This document shows, piece after piece, positions 42,705 to 52,300 of a DNA stretch of 64,000 bases. Numbering within the stretch: the first letter of the stretch is position 1; each line of letters starts with the position of its first letter. The notes beneath the pieces were generated by a model, which saw only the letters and a list, made by a program, of their open reading frames with translations, was not told where the DNA came from and did not search any database. Source of the stretch: Neolewinella aurantiaca (GTDB lineage: Bacteria; Bacteroidota; Bacteroidia; Chitinophagales; Saprospiraceae); the NCBI RefSeq assembly GCF_008014675.1, contig NZ_VOXD01000018.1:62001-126000 (forward strand). The letters run 5' to 3'. Made by a program: the position numbers and the translations under genes.

Positions 42705-45086
42705 GTGACTGAATACACGATTTCTGCTCTCTACACGAAGTACAAAGACTTCGACCTCGTAGTGGATTCCCGCCGGCTGACCCGGCCGGAGCGTACTTTG
42801 TTTTTTGCCTTGCCGGGCGAACGTACAGACGGGCACGACTTCATTCCTGAGCTGTTCCGCTCGGGAGTCCGCCACTTCGTAGTCATGGAGAATTTCGGGG
42901 CGCGGCCGCAGGTGCAGGGTGAGCTTTCCGAGGAGCAATGGGCGCAGGCCAGCCTCCTCCGGGTGGAGCGCCCGCTGGCTTTGCTGCAGGCCCTGGCCGC
43001 CCACCACCGCCAGCAATTCGACATCCCCGTACTCGCCATCACCGGTTCCAACGGTAAAACGATCGTTAAAGACTGGCTCGCCCAGATTCTCAGCCGGCGA
43101 TTTAACGTCTGCGCGAGTCCGCGCTCCTTCAATTCACAAATAGGAGTGCCGCTGTCGGTATGGCGCCTGCGGCGCGAGCACCAGCTCGCCGTTTTCGAAG
43201 CCGGCGTTAGCGAGTCTGGTGAAATGGCCCGCCTGGAAGCGATCATTAAACCTACCTGCGGTTTATTCACGATGCTTGGCAGTGCCCACGATGCAGGTTT
43301 CCCAGACCGGGAGACCAAACATCGTGAAAAGCTCAGCCTCTTCAAAGGTGCAGAATGGGTAGCCGTCTCCGCCGACGACACCGACAGTGTCCGCCTGTTG
43401 CGGATGGCAGACATCCACCCTCTCACCTACCTCGGCGTAGAAGGCCGTTTTCTGGAGGTAGACGAAGAAGCAATCCGGATCGACTTCCCCGACCTGCCCC
43501 GTATTTACCTCGAAAACGCCTACGCCACCGCTGCGGTGGCTTATGAATCAGGTATCGACAAATCCACGCTGCGCAGCGAAATACCGAAGTTACGGCCGCT
43601 CAGCAACCGCCTCGAACAACGCGAAGGGCGCCGTGGTGGCGTCGTCATTAACGATAGCTACAGCAACGACCTCAGCGCACTCGCTGCTGCAATCGACTTC
43701 GCCGTAACGCAGAACCCGTTTGAGCATCTAACCCTGATTCTGGGCACGCTTCAACCCGGCTCCTTCAACCAACCCGGCACCCGCGGCCGCGCCCAAATGA
43801 CCGAACTGGAGCAACTCCTCGCCGGGCGGGTAGACCGGCTGATTACCGTTGGAGAAAGCTACGCCGCTACCGACGGACACCTGCACTACCCCACCCCCGA
43901 GGCGCTTCTTGCTGCGCTCGACGAGCTGGACACGAGCCCGGAAACCATCCTCGTAAAGGGCGCCAGCTACGAACGTCTCGACCGGATTGCCGACGCATTG
44001 AGCCGCAAACAACATCAGACACTTTTGCGGCTCGACCTGACCGCTTTGCGCCATAACTTCCAGGTGTATCAACGCTCCGTAGACGCAGGAATGATCGTGA
44101 TGGTGAAAGCATCGGCTTACGGCGGTGGCAGCCTGCCCGTGGCCCGGGCGCTCGCAGCAGCAGGCGCTGAGCGCCTGGCCGTCGCTTATCCGGACGAAGG
44201 CCGCACCCTCCGCGAAGGAGGCTTGTTGTTGCCTATAATGGTTCTCAACGCCGAGGCTGCTACTTTCGGTCGCTGCGCGACCGACAAACTCGAACCCGTG
44301 GTCCATCAGGCCCGCGATCTCCGCCGCGCCCGCGCTGCCGGGCTGTCGGTCCACCTCGAAATAGACACGGGGATGGCCCGGCTCGGCTTTCAGGCCGACG
44401 ACCTCGACGCCCTGATCAACGAGTTGCAAAATGAAGATTACGGCCCGACCATTGCTTCTGTATTTACCCACCTCGCTGCTGCCGAAGACCAGGCCCACGA
44501 TGGTTTCACAAGGGGACAAATTGAGACCTTCGATGCCGCCTACGCCAGAATTGCCGCAGTGCTTCCGGCTCCGCCACCCCGCCACGTTCTCAACACCAAC
44601 GGTATTTCCCGTTTCCCGGATTTCGCCTACGAGTTTGTCCGGCTGGGCATTGGCCTCTATGGCATCGGTGATGCGTCTAAAGCCGATGAATTACGCCCTG
44701 CGCTGCGTTTGGTTACCCACATTACCCGTATTTACGACCGGCCTTCGGGCAGCAGCGTGGGTTACGGTCGCCGGGGAAAACTCAGCCGGCAAAGTCGTAT
44801 CGCGGTGCTGCCCGTAGGTTACGCTGATGGCCTGCCTCGCCTTGCCGGAGAAGGTCGCTTCCGGGTGAAAACGGTCAGCGGTACCGCACCCACCGTTGGG
44901 TCGATATGCATGGACATGACCACCATCGACGTAACGGACCTGCCCGCAGTTCGCGCCGGAGACGAAGTGACCCTCTTTGGGCCCAACCACCCCATCGAAA
45001 TACTTGCTGCTGCCGCCCAAACGATTCCCTACGAAATCCTGACTGGCATCGGGCCGCGGGTTCACCGGGTTTATTCAGAAGAATAG
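42705..45086 (+). CDS. murF-alr: Bifunctional MurF ligase / alanine racemase
   Basis: 793 residues from the GTG at 42705. The N-terminal half (about 1-440) is a UDP-MurNAc-tripeptide:D-Ala-D-Ala ligase with P-loop ITGSNGKT (K118), FEAGVSESGEMARLEAI and VINDSYSNDLSAL. The C-terminal half (about 445-793) is alanine racemase: RLDLTALRHNFQVY, the PLP lysine K468 in VMVKASAYGGG, IDTGMARLGF, VGYGRRGKL and VLPVGYADGLPR. The fused enzyme is typical of Bacteroidota and both makes D-Ala and ligates D-Ala-D-Ala. The racemase PLP motif differs from the usual VKANAYGHG at three places. Two copies of the dispersed 18-mer lie in the gene (42898, 43777). Confidence 0.95.
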   Translation: MTEYTISALYTKYKDFDLVVDSRRLTRPERTLFFALPGERTDGHDFIPELFRSGVRHFVVMENFGARPQVQGELSEEQWAQASLLRVERPLALLQALAAHHRQQFDIPVLAITGSNGKTIVKDWLAQILSRRFNVCASPRSFNSQIGVPLSVWRLRREHQLAVFEAGVSESGEMARLEAIIKPTCGLFTMLGSAHDAGFPDRETKHREKLSLFKGAEWVAVSADDTDSVRLLRMADIHPLTYLGVEGRFLEVDEEAIRIDFPDLPRIYLENAYATAAVAYESGIDKSTLRSEIPKLRPLSNRLEQREGRRGGVVINDSYSNDLSALAAAIDFAVTQNPFEHLTLILGTLQPGSFNQPGTRGRAQMTELEQLLAGRVDRLITVGESYAATDGHLHYPTPEALLAALDELDTSPETILVKGASYERLDRIADALSRKQHQTLLRLDLTALRHNFQVYQRSVDAGMIVMVKASAYGGGSLPVARALAAAGAERLAVAYPDEGRTLREGGLLLPIMVLNAEAATFGRCATDKLEPVVHQARDLRRARAAGLSVHLEIDTGMARLGFQADDLDALINELQNEDYGPTIASVFTHLAAAEDQAHDGFTRGQIETFDAAYARIAAVLPAPPPRHVLNTNGISRFPDFAYEFVRLGIGLYGIGDASKADELRPALRLVTHITRIYDRPSGSSVGYGRRGKLSRQSRIAVLPVGYADGLPRLAGEGRFRVKTVSGTAPTVGSICMDMTTIDVTDLPAVRAGDEVTLFGPNHPIEILAAAAQTIPYEILTGIGPRVHRVYSEE
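42898..42915 (-). repeat. Dispersed 18-mer, exact GC form, inside the MurF part
   Basis: Minus strand GCACCTGCGGCCGCGCCC, exact, read on the plus strand as ARPQVQ within the MurF part. Confidence 0.75.
43777..43794 (+). repeat. Dispersed 18-mer with one C for T, inside the MurF part
   Basis: GCACCCGCGGCCGCGCCC, one base off the commonest form, read as GTRGRAQ in the MurF part. Confidence 0.55.
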
Positions 45087-45232
45087 CGCCTGAATTATTA
45101 GTAGTCGCAAATAACAGCAGACTCGTCGATAATATGCAGGCATTTCCGGGAGTGCTCGTAGTTTCCCTTTATTGCCCGTCGCTACTAAGCCGGGACGCAT
45201 TTCACACACCAATCTAAAACACTCATTTTATC

Positions 45233-45937
45233 ATGTCGCACTTCTTTCTCCGCTCCAAACATTACGTACTTTTTGTCCCGCTTTTCCTCACAACCCTTAC
45301 TACCTGGATTTTCCAGGGTATGTACAGCCAAAGCATTCAGGAATGGTCGACGGAGGCGCAAATGGGTGGAGATTTTGACTTCAGCGGCTTCGACCTCGCA
45401 GACTACAACGTGTACTTCTACGCATTCATCGGCGTGATGCTGCTCTCCCTTCTGACCCAGGTCGGCTGGTACAGGAGTGTTGGTCAGGACCTTAAGCGTT
45501 ATCTCCCGGACCACCTTGATCTTCAGGATAAAACTTTCAAGGTAACCATCCCTCTTCAGGTAATTACCACCTTCGCAATAATTGCAATTTACTGGTACGG
45601 CTGGAACTGGGCGAGCGACAACCTTACTGCCCTGATCGACAACGAAGGCATTGGTTCCGGAACGCCGCAGGATTTCCTGATGACCATGCTCAAATTCCTC
45701 GGCATGTTCAGCCTGGTGGGGATCATTGGTTTTGCAGCGACCATCTACAACTGTTACTTCGCGGGGAAAACCCTGAAATCAATCGAAGAAGGACGGCCGG
45801 TTAAAGGCGGTGAGGTTGTAGGCTACGTAATTCTTTCTTACTTCCTCGTAGTCGGTGTGTGGATCATGCAGCCAAAGATCAACCGCCTGGTTGAAACAGG
45901 CAGCATGGATAAGGCCGAAGACAACGAAGCCTGGTAG
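45233..45937 (+). CDS. Multi-pass membrane protein of unknown function
   Basis: 234 residues with four membrane segments: about 11-31 after RSKHYVLFVPLFLT, then 60-85, 105-125 and 155-180, with a further one near 200-220. Between the first two lies an acidic loop (STEAQMGGDFDFSGFDLADYNV). I do not recognise the family. No neighbouring gene points to a role; it is flanked upstream by murF-alr (146 bases, no signal seen) and followed by a 12-bp hairpin. It is probably an inner-membrane protein. Confidence 0.7.
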   Translation: MSHFFLRSKHYVLFVPLFLTTLTTWIFQGMYSQSIQEWSTEAQMGGDFDFSGFDLADYNVYFYAFIGVMLLSLLTQVGWYRSVGQDLKRYLPDHLDLQDKTFKVTIPLQVITTFAIIAIYWYGWNWASDNLTALIDNEGIGSGTPQDFLMTMLKFLGMFSLVGIIGFAATIYNCYFAGKTLKSIEEGRPVKGGEVVGYVILSYFLVVGVWIMQPKINRLVETGSMDKAEDNEAW

Positions 45938-45944
45938 TTCATAT

Positions 45945-45975
45945 CGTTAGCCTGGCGCTACGAGCCAGGCTAACG
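45945..45975 (+). terminator. Bidirectional hairpin between convergent genes
   Basis: Perfect 12-bp stem (45945-45956 with 45964-45975) and a 7-base loop, placed between the stop codons of two convergent genes. No U-tract. Confidence 0.65.
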
Positions 45976-45992
45976 ACCCGACACCAACTATT

Positions 45993-47159
45993 TTATTCGA
46001 CCTCTAAGCGGACGATGCCTTCCCCTTCGACGGAGGCGTAGATGTAACCGTCCGGGCCCATCCGGACGTCGCGAACGCGGCCCATGTTGTTGATGAGTTT
46101 CTGCTCACCTACAACCTCCTTGCCGTCGAGTTGAACGTGCTGGAGGCGCATGAATTTCAGGCTACCAACCACCAGGTCACCTTCCCAACCAGGATACTTA
46201 TCGCCGGTGATGAAAGCCATACCGCTCGGCGCGATGCTTGGCACCCAGTAGTGCAGCGGCTGCTCCATGCCGGCTTTGCCCGTCAGTTCTGTGAATTGAG
46301 TGCCGCTGTAATTGATGCCATAGCTGATTACGGGCCAGCCGTAGTTTTTGCCGCCTTCGATGATGTTGATTTCGTCGCCGCCACGGGGGCCGTGCTCCGT
46401 TTCCCAGATCTCACCGGTTTCCGGGTGGATGGTCAGGCTTTGCGGATTACGATGCCCGTAGGAGAAGATTGCCTTTTTAGCGTTCGCGTAGTCGACGAAC
46501 GGGTTGTCCTCGGGGATTGATCCGTCGGCAGCGATGCGGTAGACCTTTCCGTGGTCGCGGGTGCTGTCCTGCGGATTGTTATCGCGGTCACCGCGATCAC
46601 CGATGGTGAAGTAGAGGTGGCCATCCTTTGGTCCCCAGGCCATACGGCTTCCGTAGTGGTAGGGCTTATCGGTCCGTGGTCCGGCTTCGTAGAGTACTTC
46701 GAAATTTTCGAGGCTGGTTTCGTCGTCGGCCAGGCGGCCACGGCCAACGGCCGTGCTGGCGTTTTCCTGATCGTCGGGCATACTCCAGGTGAGGTACACC
46801 ATCCGGTCGGTGGCAAAATCGTTGCTGAGGATAACATCCAGCAAACCTCCCTGGCCGACATTCTTGACGGGGGGGATGCCTTCGGTGATTTCGGTGCTCT
46901 GTCCTTCTTTATCTATGAGCAGCAATTTTCCGGACTTATCGGTGGCGATCATCCGTCCGTCGGGCAGGAACCGGAAGCCCCACAGGATGTCTTCGTACTC
47001 GAAGGCGATTACCGGATTGATTGCAGCGGGCGTCAGAGCCATGTGGCCTTCGGCCGCAGCGGCTGCCCGCTCCGGAGCGGGTGTGGAAGTAGACGTTGTT
47101 TCTGTAGAAGCATCACAGGCCGTCAGGGCCAGCAGGCAGAAAAATACTAGGTAGCGCAT
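45993..47159 (-). CDS. PQQ-dependent sugar dehydrogenase-like lipoprotein
   Basis: 388 residues. Lipoprotein signal with LTAC (Cys at residue 15) and a Thr/Ser-rich linker, then a six-bladed propeller of the soluble aldose sugar dehydrogenase (YliI/Asd) type: EDILWGFRFLPDGRMIATDKSGKLLLIDKEG, VGQGGLLDVILSNDFATDRMVYLTWS, YHYGSRMAWGPKDGHLYFTIGDRGD, YSYGHRNPQSLTIHPETGEIWETEHGPRGGDEINI and NYGWPVISYG. Members oxidise sugars with PQQ as cofactor in the periplasm. Whether this organism makes PQQ cannot be told from this window. Single gene on the minus strand. Confidence 0.9.
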   Translation of the reverse strand: MRYLVFFCLLALTACDASTETTSTSTPAPERAAAAAEGHMALTPAAINPVIAFEYEDILWGFRFLPDGRMIATDKSGKLLLIDKEGQSTEITEGIPPVKNVGQGGLLDVILSNDFATDRMVYLTWSMPDDQENASTAVGRGRLADDETSLENFEVLYEAGPRTDKPYHYGSRMAWGPKDGHLYFTIGDRGDRDNNPQDSTRDHGKVYRIAADGSIPEDNPFVDYANAKKAIFSYGHRNPQSLTIHPETGEIWETEHGPRGGDEINIIEGGKNYGWPVISYGINYSGTQFTELTGKAGMEQPLHYWVPSIAPSGMAFITGDKYPGWEGDLVVGSLKFMRLQHVQLDGKEVVGEQKLINNMGRVRDVRMGPDGYIYASVEGEGIVRLEVE

Positions 47160-47230
47160 ATTAATGGATGGATTGTACTGGAGGATACGCTGATTTTCCG
47201 GTTTGGTTCGCTCCGGGGCGTTTAAAAAAA

Positions 47231-47247
47231 GGCGCGATCGCGGGTGC
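47231..47247 (-). repeat. Weak relative of the dispersed 18-mer
   Basis: Minus strand GCACCCGCGATCGCGCC, 14 of 17 positions alike the commonest form, 75 bases upstream of the sugar dehydrogenase ATG. Possibly a decayed copy or chance. Confidence 0.35.
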
Positions 47248-47310
47248 GGAGATGGTTTTTAAAAAACCGGCTCTGCTTCCTGCAATGCTTGTCTCTGCTC
47301 CCGGCCCGGC

Positions 47311-48411
47311 TCACTCTCCTTCCCGGAACCAATCAAATTCCTCGCCGTCGTAGCGGCCAACTCCGTTAAGACTGCCCAGCCAGATGCCACCATCTTTATC
47401 TTCGGTAATGCCAAAAAACATATCTCTGCGCTGAAGGATAACGGCGGGTTTTACCGGGTCACCGTCCAAACCGTTAGCGTCGTAGCGCGACAATCTCCAT
47501 TCATCAGGTTTACCGGGCGCAGCAGAGCTGGTCCAGATATTACCCTGTGTGTCTTCGTAAATGTAGCCGATAAACTCTGTAGCAAACTGCGTCAGTTCAC
47601 CGTCGGTACGGTAGCGCCACAAACCACCGTTGCCACCAAACCACACATTCCCTTTTTTGTCCTCGATTACGCTGCGGGTGTTGTAGAACGCTTCACCGTT
47701 TTGATCTGATGTTGTTCTATTCTTCTCATCATTTACGCGAACGATACTAAATGTCAGTCCGTCGTATACGCATAGTGCCCCGCTGGAAGCGATCCAGAAT
47801 TTCCCGGAGCGGTCTTCGAGGATGGAATTGGCAGCGTTATCGGGCAGTCCGTCTTTTGTAGAAATTGTCCGGTAAGAACTTCCGTTATAGATGCTGATAC
47901 CGCCTACGGTACCGATCCATATTTTTCCGCTGCGGTCCTGATAGAGACAAAGCTGTTTGTCGTGGGCCAGGCCGTCTTCGGTAGTGATGTTGGTAAAGGC
48001 CGTACCGTCGTAGCGGTAACCACCGGCACCAATGGTGCCGAACCAGAGCTTCCCGTCGCGGTCTTCCATTGCTGAGAAAACGTGGTAGCGCCTCAGCCTG
48101 TCCTTATTGGTGAAATTGGTGAACGAGGTTCCGTCGTAGCGGATGATACCTTCCCAGGTTGCGAGCCATACGTCTCCGTTGCGATCCTGGATGATGTTTC
48201 GGGTAATGCTTTTGGGGCCAAACTCCGAAGAGACCGAAGCAGTAGGGCTGAAGTAAGGGTCGAAATCTGCGGGCTTTGTCGTCTTCGGCTTTACTTCGTT
48301 TGAGATTACGGGAGGAGACATCTCCGATTGACCGTTACAGGCAGCAAGGGCAAACATTACCAGCAGTAAAAGGCCAGCCGGAACCAGTAGTTGAATGAAA
48401 CTCTTGATCAT
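47311..48411 (-). CDS. Two-component regulator propeller lipoprotein
   Basis: 366 residues from the ATG at 48411; the longer frame to 48516 adds residues with no signal character. Lipoprotein signal with LAAC (Cys at residue 25). Repeats of the Reg_prop type follow: IIQDRNGDVWLATWEGIIRYDG, AMEDRDGKLWFGTIGAGGYRYDG, LYQDRSGKIWIGTVGGISIYNG, ILEDRSGKFWIASSGALCVYDG, VIEDKKGNVWFGGNGGLWRY and TEDKDGGIWLGSLNGVGRYDG. Each is a propeller blade. In hybrid sensor kinases this module senses glycans, but here it has no kinase domain, so it is a free-standing surface or periplasmic propeller of unknown ligand. Confidence 0.85.
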   Translation of the reverse strand: MIKSFIQLLVPAGLLLLVMFALAACNGQSEMSPPVISNEVKPKTTKPADFDPYFSPTASVSSEFGPKSITRNIIQDRNGDVWLATWEGIIRYDGTSFTNFTNKDRLRRYHVFSAMEDRDGKLWFGTIGAGGYRYDGTAFTNITTEDGLAHDKQLCLYQDRSGKIWIGTVGGISIYNGSSYRTISTKDGLPDNAANSILEDRSGKFWIASSGALCVYDGLTFSIVRVNDEKNRTTSDQNGEAFYNTRSVIEDKKGNVWFGGNGGLWRYRTDGELTQFATEFIGYIYEDTQGNIWTSSAAPGKPDEWRLSRYDANGLDGDPVKPAVILQRRDMFFGITEDKDGGIWLGSLNGVGRYDGEEFDWFREGE

Positions 48412-48535
48412 GAAGGGGAAGATTTGTTTTCGGTCCTCAATAAACGCCCGCGCTTTGTTTTGGAATGTAAAAGCTTGTAAAACCGGAAAGACGCCCCCTC
48501 CCCGCCGGAGGAGCATCTTTCAAAAACCTGTTATT

Positions 48536-48552
48536 GCACCTGCGTCCCCGCC
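48536..48552 (+). repeat. Dispersed 18-mer, TC variant with changed end
   Basis: GCACCTGCGTCCCCGCC in the 274-base spacer between the propeller gene and the DUF983 gene. Confidence 0.5.
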
Positions 48553-48685
48553 TTATTGAACAGAAATGGCATGCCGCACAAAATCTCTTCTTCGCCAGAC
48601 GGTAATAAACGCCTTTTTCCAAATCTTTACTACTGTTTGAAGGTTTACCAGATGTTTACTCCAAACAGAATTTAAAGACGATTCA

Positions 48686-49108
48686 ATGCCATCATTACTG
48701 GGATCTATTTTTGGGATGACTTGCCCCAAGTGCCGCCGGGGCGACCTGTTCCCCACCAGCTCCTTTGGTTTCGATAAACCATTCATGCAGTACGAGCACT
48801 GCCCCGAATGTGGCAACAGCTACTTTCCCGAACCCGGTTTCTATTACGGAGCAATGTTCATTTCTTATATCGGATCTGCCTTCTTCAGCATGGGGTTCGT
48901 GATGCTTCTGCATTGGGTTTTCGGGTGGTCTACCCTGGCCTCTTTTCTTGCCTTACTCGTAGTTGCTGGCCTCTTCTTTGTCTGGTGGTTCCGGTTTTCA
49001 CGTTCAGTATATTTTCACCTTGTATCGAAATACCACCCCGAGGTCACCAAGGCTGTCGATGCCGGAGAACTACACGTTCCAACACCCGAAGCAACCAGTA
49101 GAAACTGA
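48686..49108 (+). CDS. DUF983 small membrane protein with zinc ribbon
   Basis: 140 residues. Two CxxC pairs near the start (TCPKC, Cys13/16; HCPEC, Cys39/42) should bind one zinc. Two membrane segments follow (about 52-78 and 82-102), and a short C-terminal tail ends the protein. The order and the phrase MTCPKCRRGDLFP fit DUF983, a family of unknown function often found near cytochrome oxidase genes in Alphaproteobacteria. No oxidase gene is present here. Single gene. Confidence 0.88.
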   Translation: MPSLLGSIFGMTCPKCRRGDLFPTSSFGFDKPFMQYEHCPECGNSYFPEPGFYYGAMFISYIGSAFFSMGFVMLLHWVFGWSTLASFLALLVVAGLFFVWWFRFSRSVYFHLVSKYHPEVTKAVDAGELHVPTPEATSRN

Positions 49109-49316
49109 TTTACAGACCGGTGCAAAGTTAGGGTGACAACTTTAAGGCTTTTTCGTCTACTTTTACGTCAGAAACTTCTGTAATAAGCTCATCCCCCGCC
49201 CGTTGCAACCCGCAAACAGTACCAGCAGGAGCATGGACAACCGGGGCTCTCCGGATATCGAATATTACTAAAGCCAGTTGCGGCAAATTCAACGACTACT
49301 TGAACAGCACAATTAT

Positions 49317-52300
49317 ATGCGTTACTTTTTATGCGCTCTGACCGTTTGGGCCATTGCGCTTTCACTGAACGGACAAGCCTGGGCGGACACAGATATTTAC
49401 GACGTAAGAGGCAAACATCAGCTCACCCCCAAAACTGCCCGTGGCCTCATTGCAGACACAGAAGCGCTCCGCAGCGCCCTCAAGGCGGCGCCCCACGAAA
49501 CCAATTCTACCGCCGAGAGCAGCCCCGCCATCCTTCTGCTCCCCTCTCCCGACGGCGAAACCTCCTCGTTCCGCATCGTAACCTACGACGCCGTCGGAGA
49601 CCCGGATCGCTACCCCGACATCCGTACCTGGTACGGGATCAATACCGATGACTTCAGCCAAACTATTTTTCTGGACTGGACCAAGCAAGGTTTTCATGCA
49701 TCCGTTCGTGGTGGCAAGAACCCACCCTGGTACATCGACCCCGTAATTTCCGGCGACCTTACGCTCTACCAGGCTTATTTCCGCAAAGACCTGACGGACA
49801 ACACACCCTCCTTTGGTTGTTCCACCAAGACGGACGAAGCTCCCGGCCTGCTGGACAACCAGACCGGCAAAAGCGCAGGCGACTGCGTACTGCGGCAGTA
49901 CCGCGTTGCCATTACCGCAACGCCCCAGTACAGCAATTACCACGGTGCGTTTACGGGAATTCAGTCGGGGCTTATTCAGTCCGCCATCGTAACAACCGTT
50001 AACCGGATCAACCAGATTTACACCCAGGAGCTGAGCATCAGGCTGCAACTGATTGCAGAAAACGACAAGTTGTACTTCTACGACGAAGCTACTTCGCCCT
50101 TCAGTTCCAACCTCGTTGCCGACCTGGTGAATGAGAACATTGCGGTTCAGGAAGACCGTATTCCGCTCGCAGACTTCGACCTTGGCCATGTTTACACCAA
50201 AGGCATCAACAACGGGCGCGCCTTCCCGCGCGCCAGCTGCGTTGACGCACTAAAGTCAGGTGGTGCCACCAGTCGGGTCGACCCCATAGGAGACCCCTTC
50301 ACTATCGATTACGTCGCCCACGAGATGGGCCATCAGTTCGGGGCTTTCCATACCCAAAACAACCTCTGCAATTACAGTGCAGACTCCGGTATGGAACCAG
50401 GCAGTGGTAGCACGATCATGGGTTACGCCGGTATTTGCTTCCCGAACGTTCAGCTGGCCAGCGATGACTACTTCCACGGCCGCAGTATCGAGGAGATTAC
50501 GAACTTCACCGAAAACCCCTTTACCGGGGGCATCTGCGCCGAAGAGATTGACAACAGCCTGTTCAACCCTCAGGTGGGTAGCGTCCCCGACCGGACGATC
50601 CCGCAGGGAACGCCATTTAGACTGACGGGGCAGGCCAGCGGTGCAGGACGGATTTCCTACAACTGGGAGCAATACGACCCTGAACTCGGAACAATGCCTC
50701 CCCAGGCAGACAACAAAGAAGGTCCCCTCTTCCGGAGCTTTCCGCCATCTGCCGATCCGCACCGCTATTTCCCCGTGTTCTCCGCCGTACTGAACAACAC
50801 AGACCCCGAGTGGGAAACACTACCGGAGGTAGGCCGCGAAATGAACTTCCGCCTGACCGTTAACCACTCCACCGCAGCCTACGGCTGCGCGGGCGAGGAG
50901 GATGTAAAAATCACCGTAGATGATGACTTCGGTCCCTTCGTAGTGTCTGACCCCGCCGATACAAATCAGTGGAGCATCGGCCAGATCGCTCAGATACAAT
51001 GGGAAGTTGCAGGCACCGATTCTCCGGTTTTCACCTCTCCAAAGGTCGACGTCTTGATCTCTACCGACAACGGGCAGACATTCATCCCCCTGGCGCCCGG
51101 CCTCCCGAACAACGGCCTTGCTGAAGTAAGGGTTCCGCAAACAGAGACCGACAGCGCCCGCATCATGGTGCGCAGTTCAGGCAACTACTTCTATAATGTC
51201 AGCCCTCAACCTTTCCGGATCATCGACTCTGTTGGTCCTCCGTCTCTCTCCATCGCGCCGGTTAGCCCGGCAGCAATAGGAGATTGTTTCTCGGCGACCG
51301 ATGAGGTTACGTTCGATTTTCTGCTTACCGGTGCCGGAGGGGCGACAGACTCATTGGAAATGACCGTTACCGGCCTTCCGGAGGAGCTGACAGCGAGCTT
51401 TCACCCCACCACCCCACGGCCCGGAGGCCGGGTCCGGCTAACTGTTTCGGGAATGAGCGACCAATCGCTGGGCGTTTACGAAGGGCTTGTTTCCGGGGTG
51501 AGCGCCGACGGAACAGTGAGCCAGGTCATCTCTATTACCAAATATTCAGGTGAACCCGACAGGGGCCCCGAACTGAACGGGCCTTCGGGGCTACTCCCCG
51601 ACATCCGGCCGACCCTCCGGGTACGGAGCAGCATGACCGACCTTTACCAATTTCAGGTATCCGAACAGTCGGATTTCAGTACCTTACTCTACGATGAATC
51701 GACCGACCAGCCCTTTTTCACGCTGCCGGCATACCTTTCTCCGGACAGCCGGTATTTTTGGCGGGCGCGGACGCGGGATGCAAACGGAGGTTGCGGAATA
51801 TCAAAATGGACCTCATCGGAATTCATCACCGGCGATTGCCCCGTCTTTTCTACCGCCAGCTCACCGGCAACTATTTCCACCGGGCCACCGATTCAGTCGG
51901 TAGAGATGACGCTGGACATCAGCCGGTTCGGAGAAATCACCGACCTGGACCTCGTAATGCTCGACCTCGAGCACTCCTACCTCAACGACGTGGAGGTAGA
52001 CCTGGAGAGCCCCTCCGGGGTTATCGTCCCCATCTTCGACCGCAGTTGCGGCGGTAACGACGACATTCTGCTCAACTTCGACGATGAGGCCGGGGCCGCC
52101 GAACTCTTTTGTCCGCCGGTAGCACCCGACGCTTTTGTCCGGCCTCCTTCCACTCCCCTCGCTGCTTACGACGGCGACCAGCTGAGAGGAAGCTGGACGC
52201 TCCACGTCCGGGACCGTGCCAATCAGGATGGAGGCCAGCTCAATGGCTTCAGCATCAAGGCTTGTCTGTTTCAGGAAGCCCTGCCCGTTACGTGGCTTTC

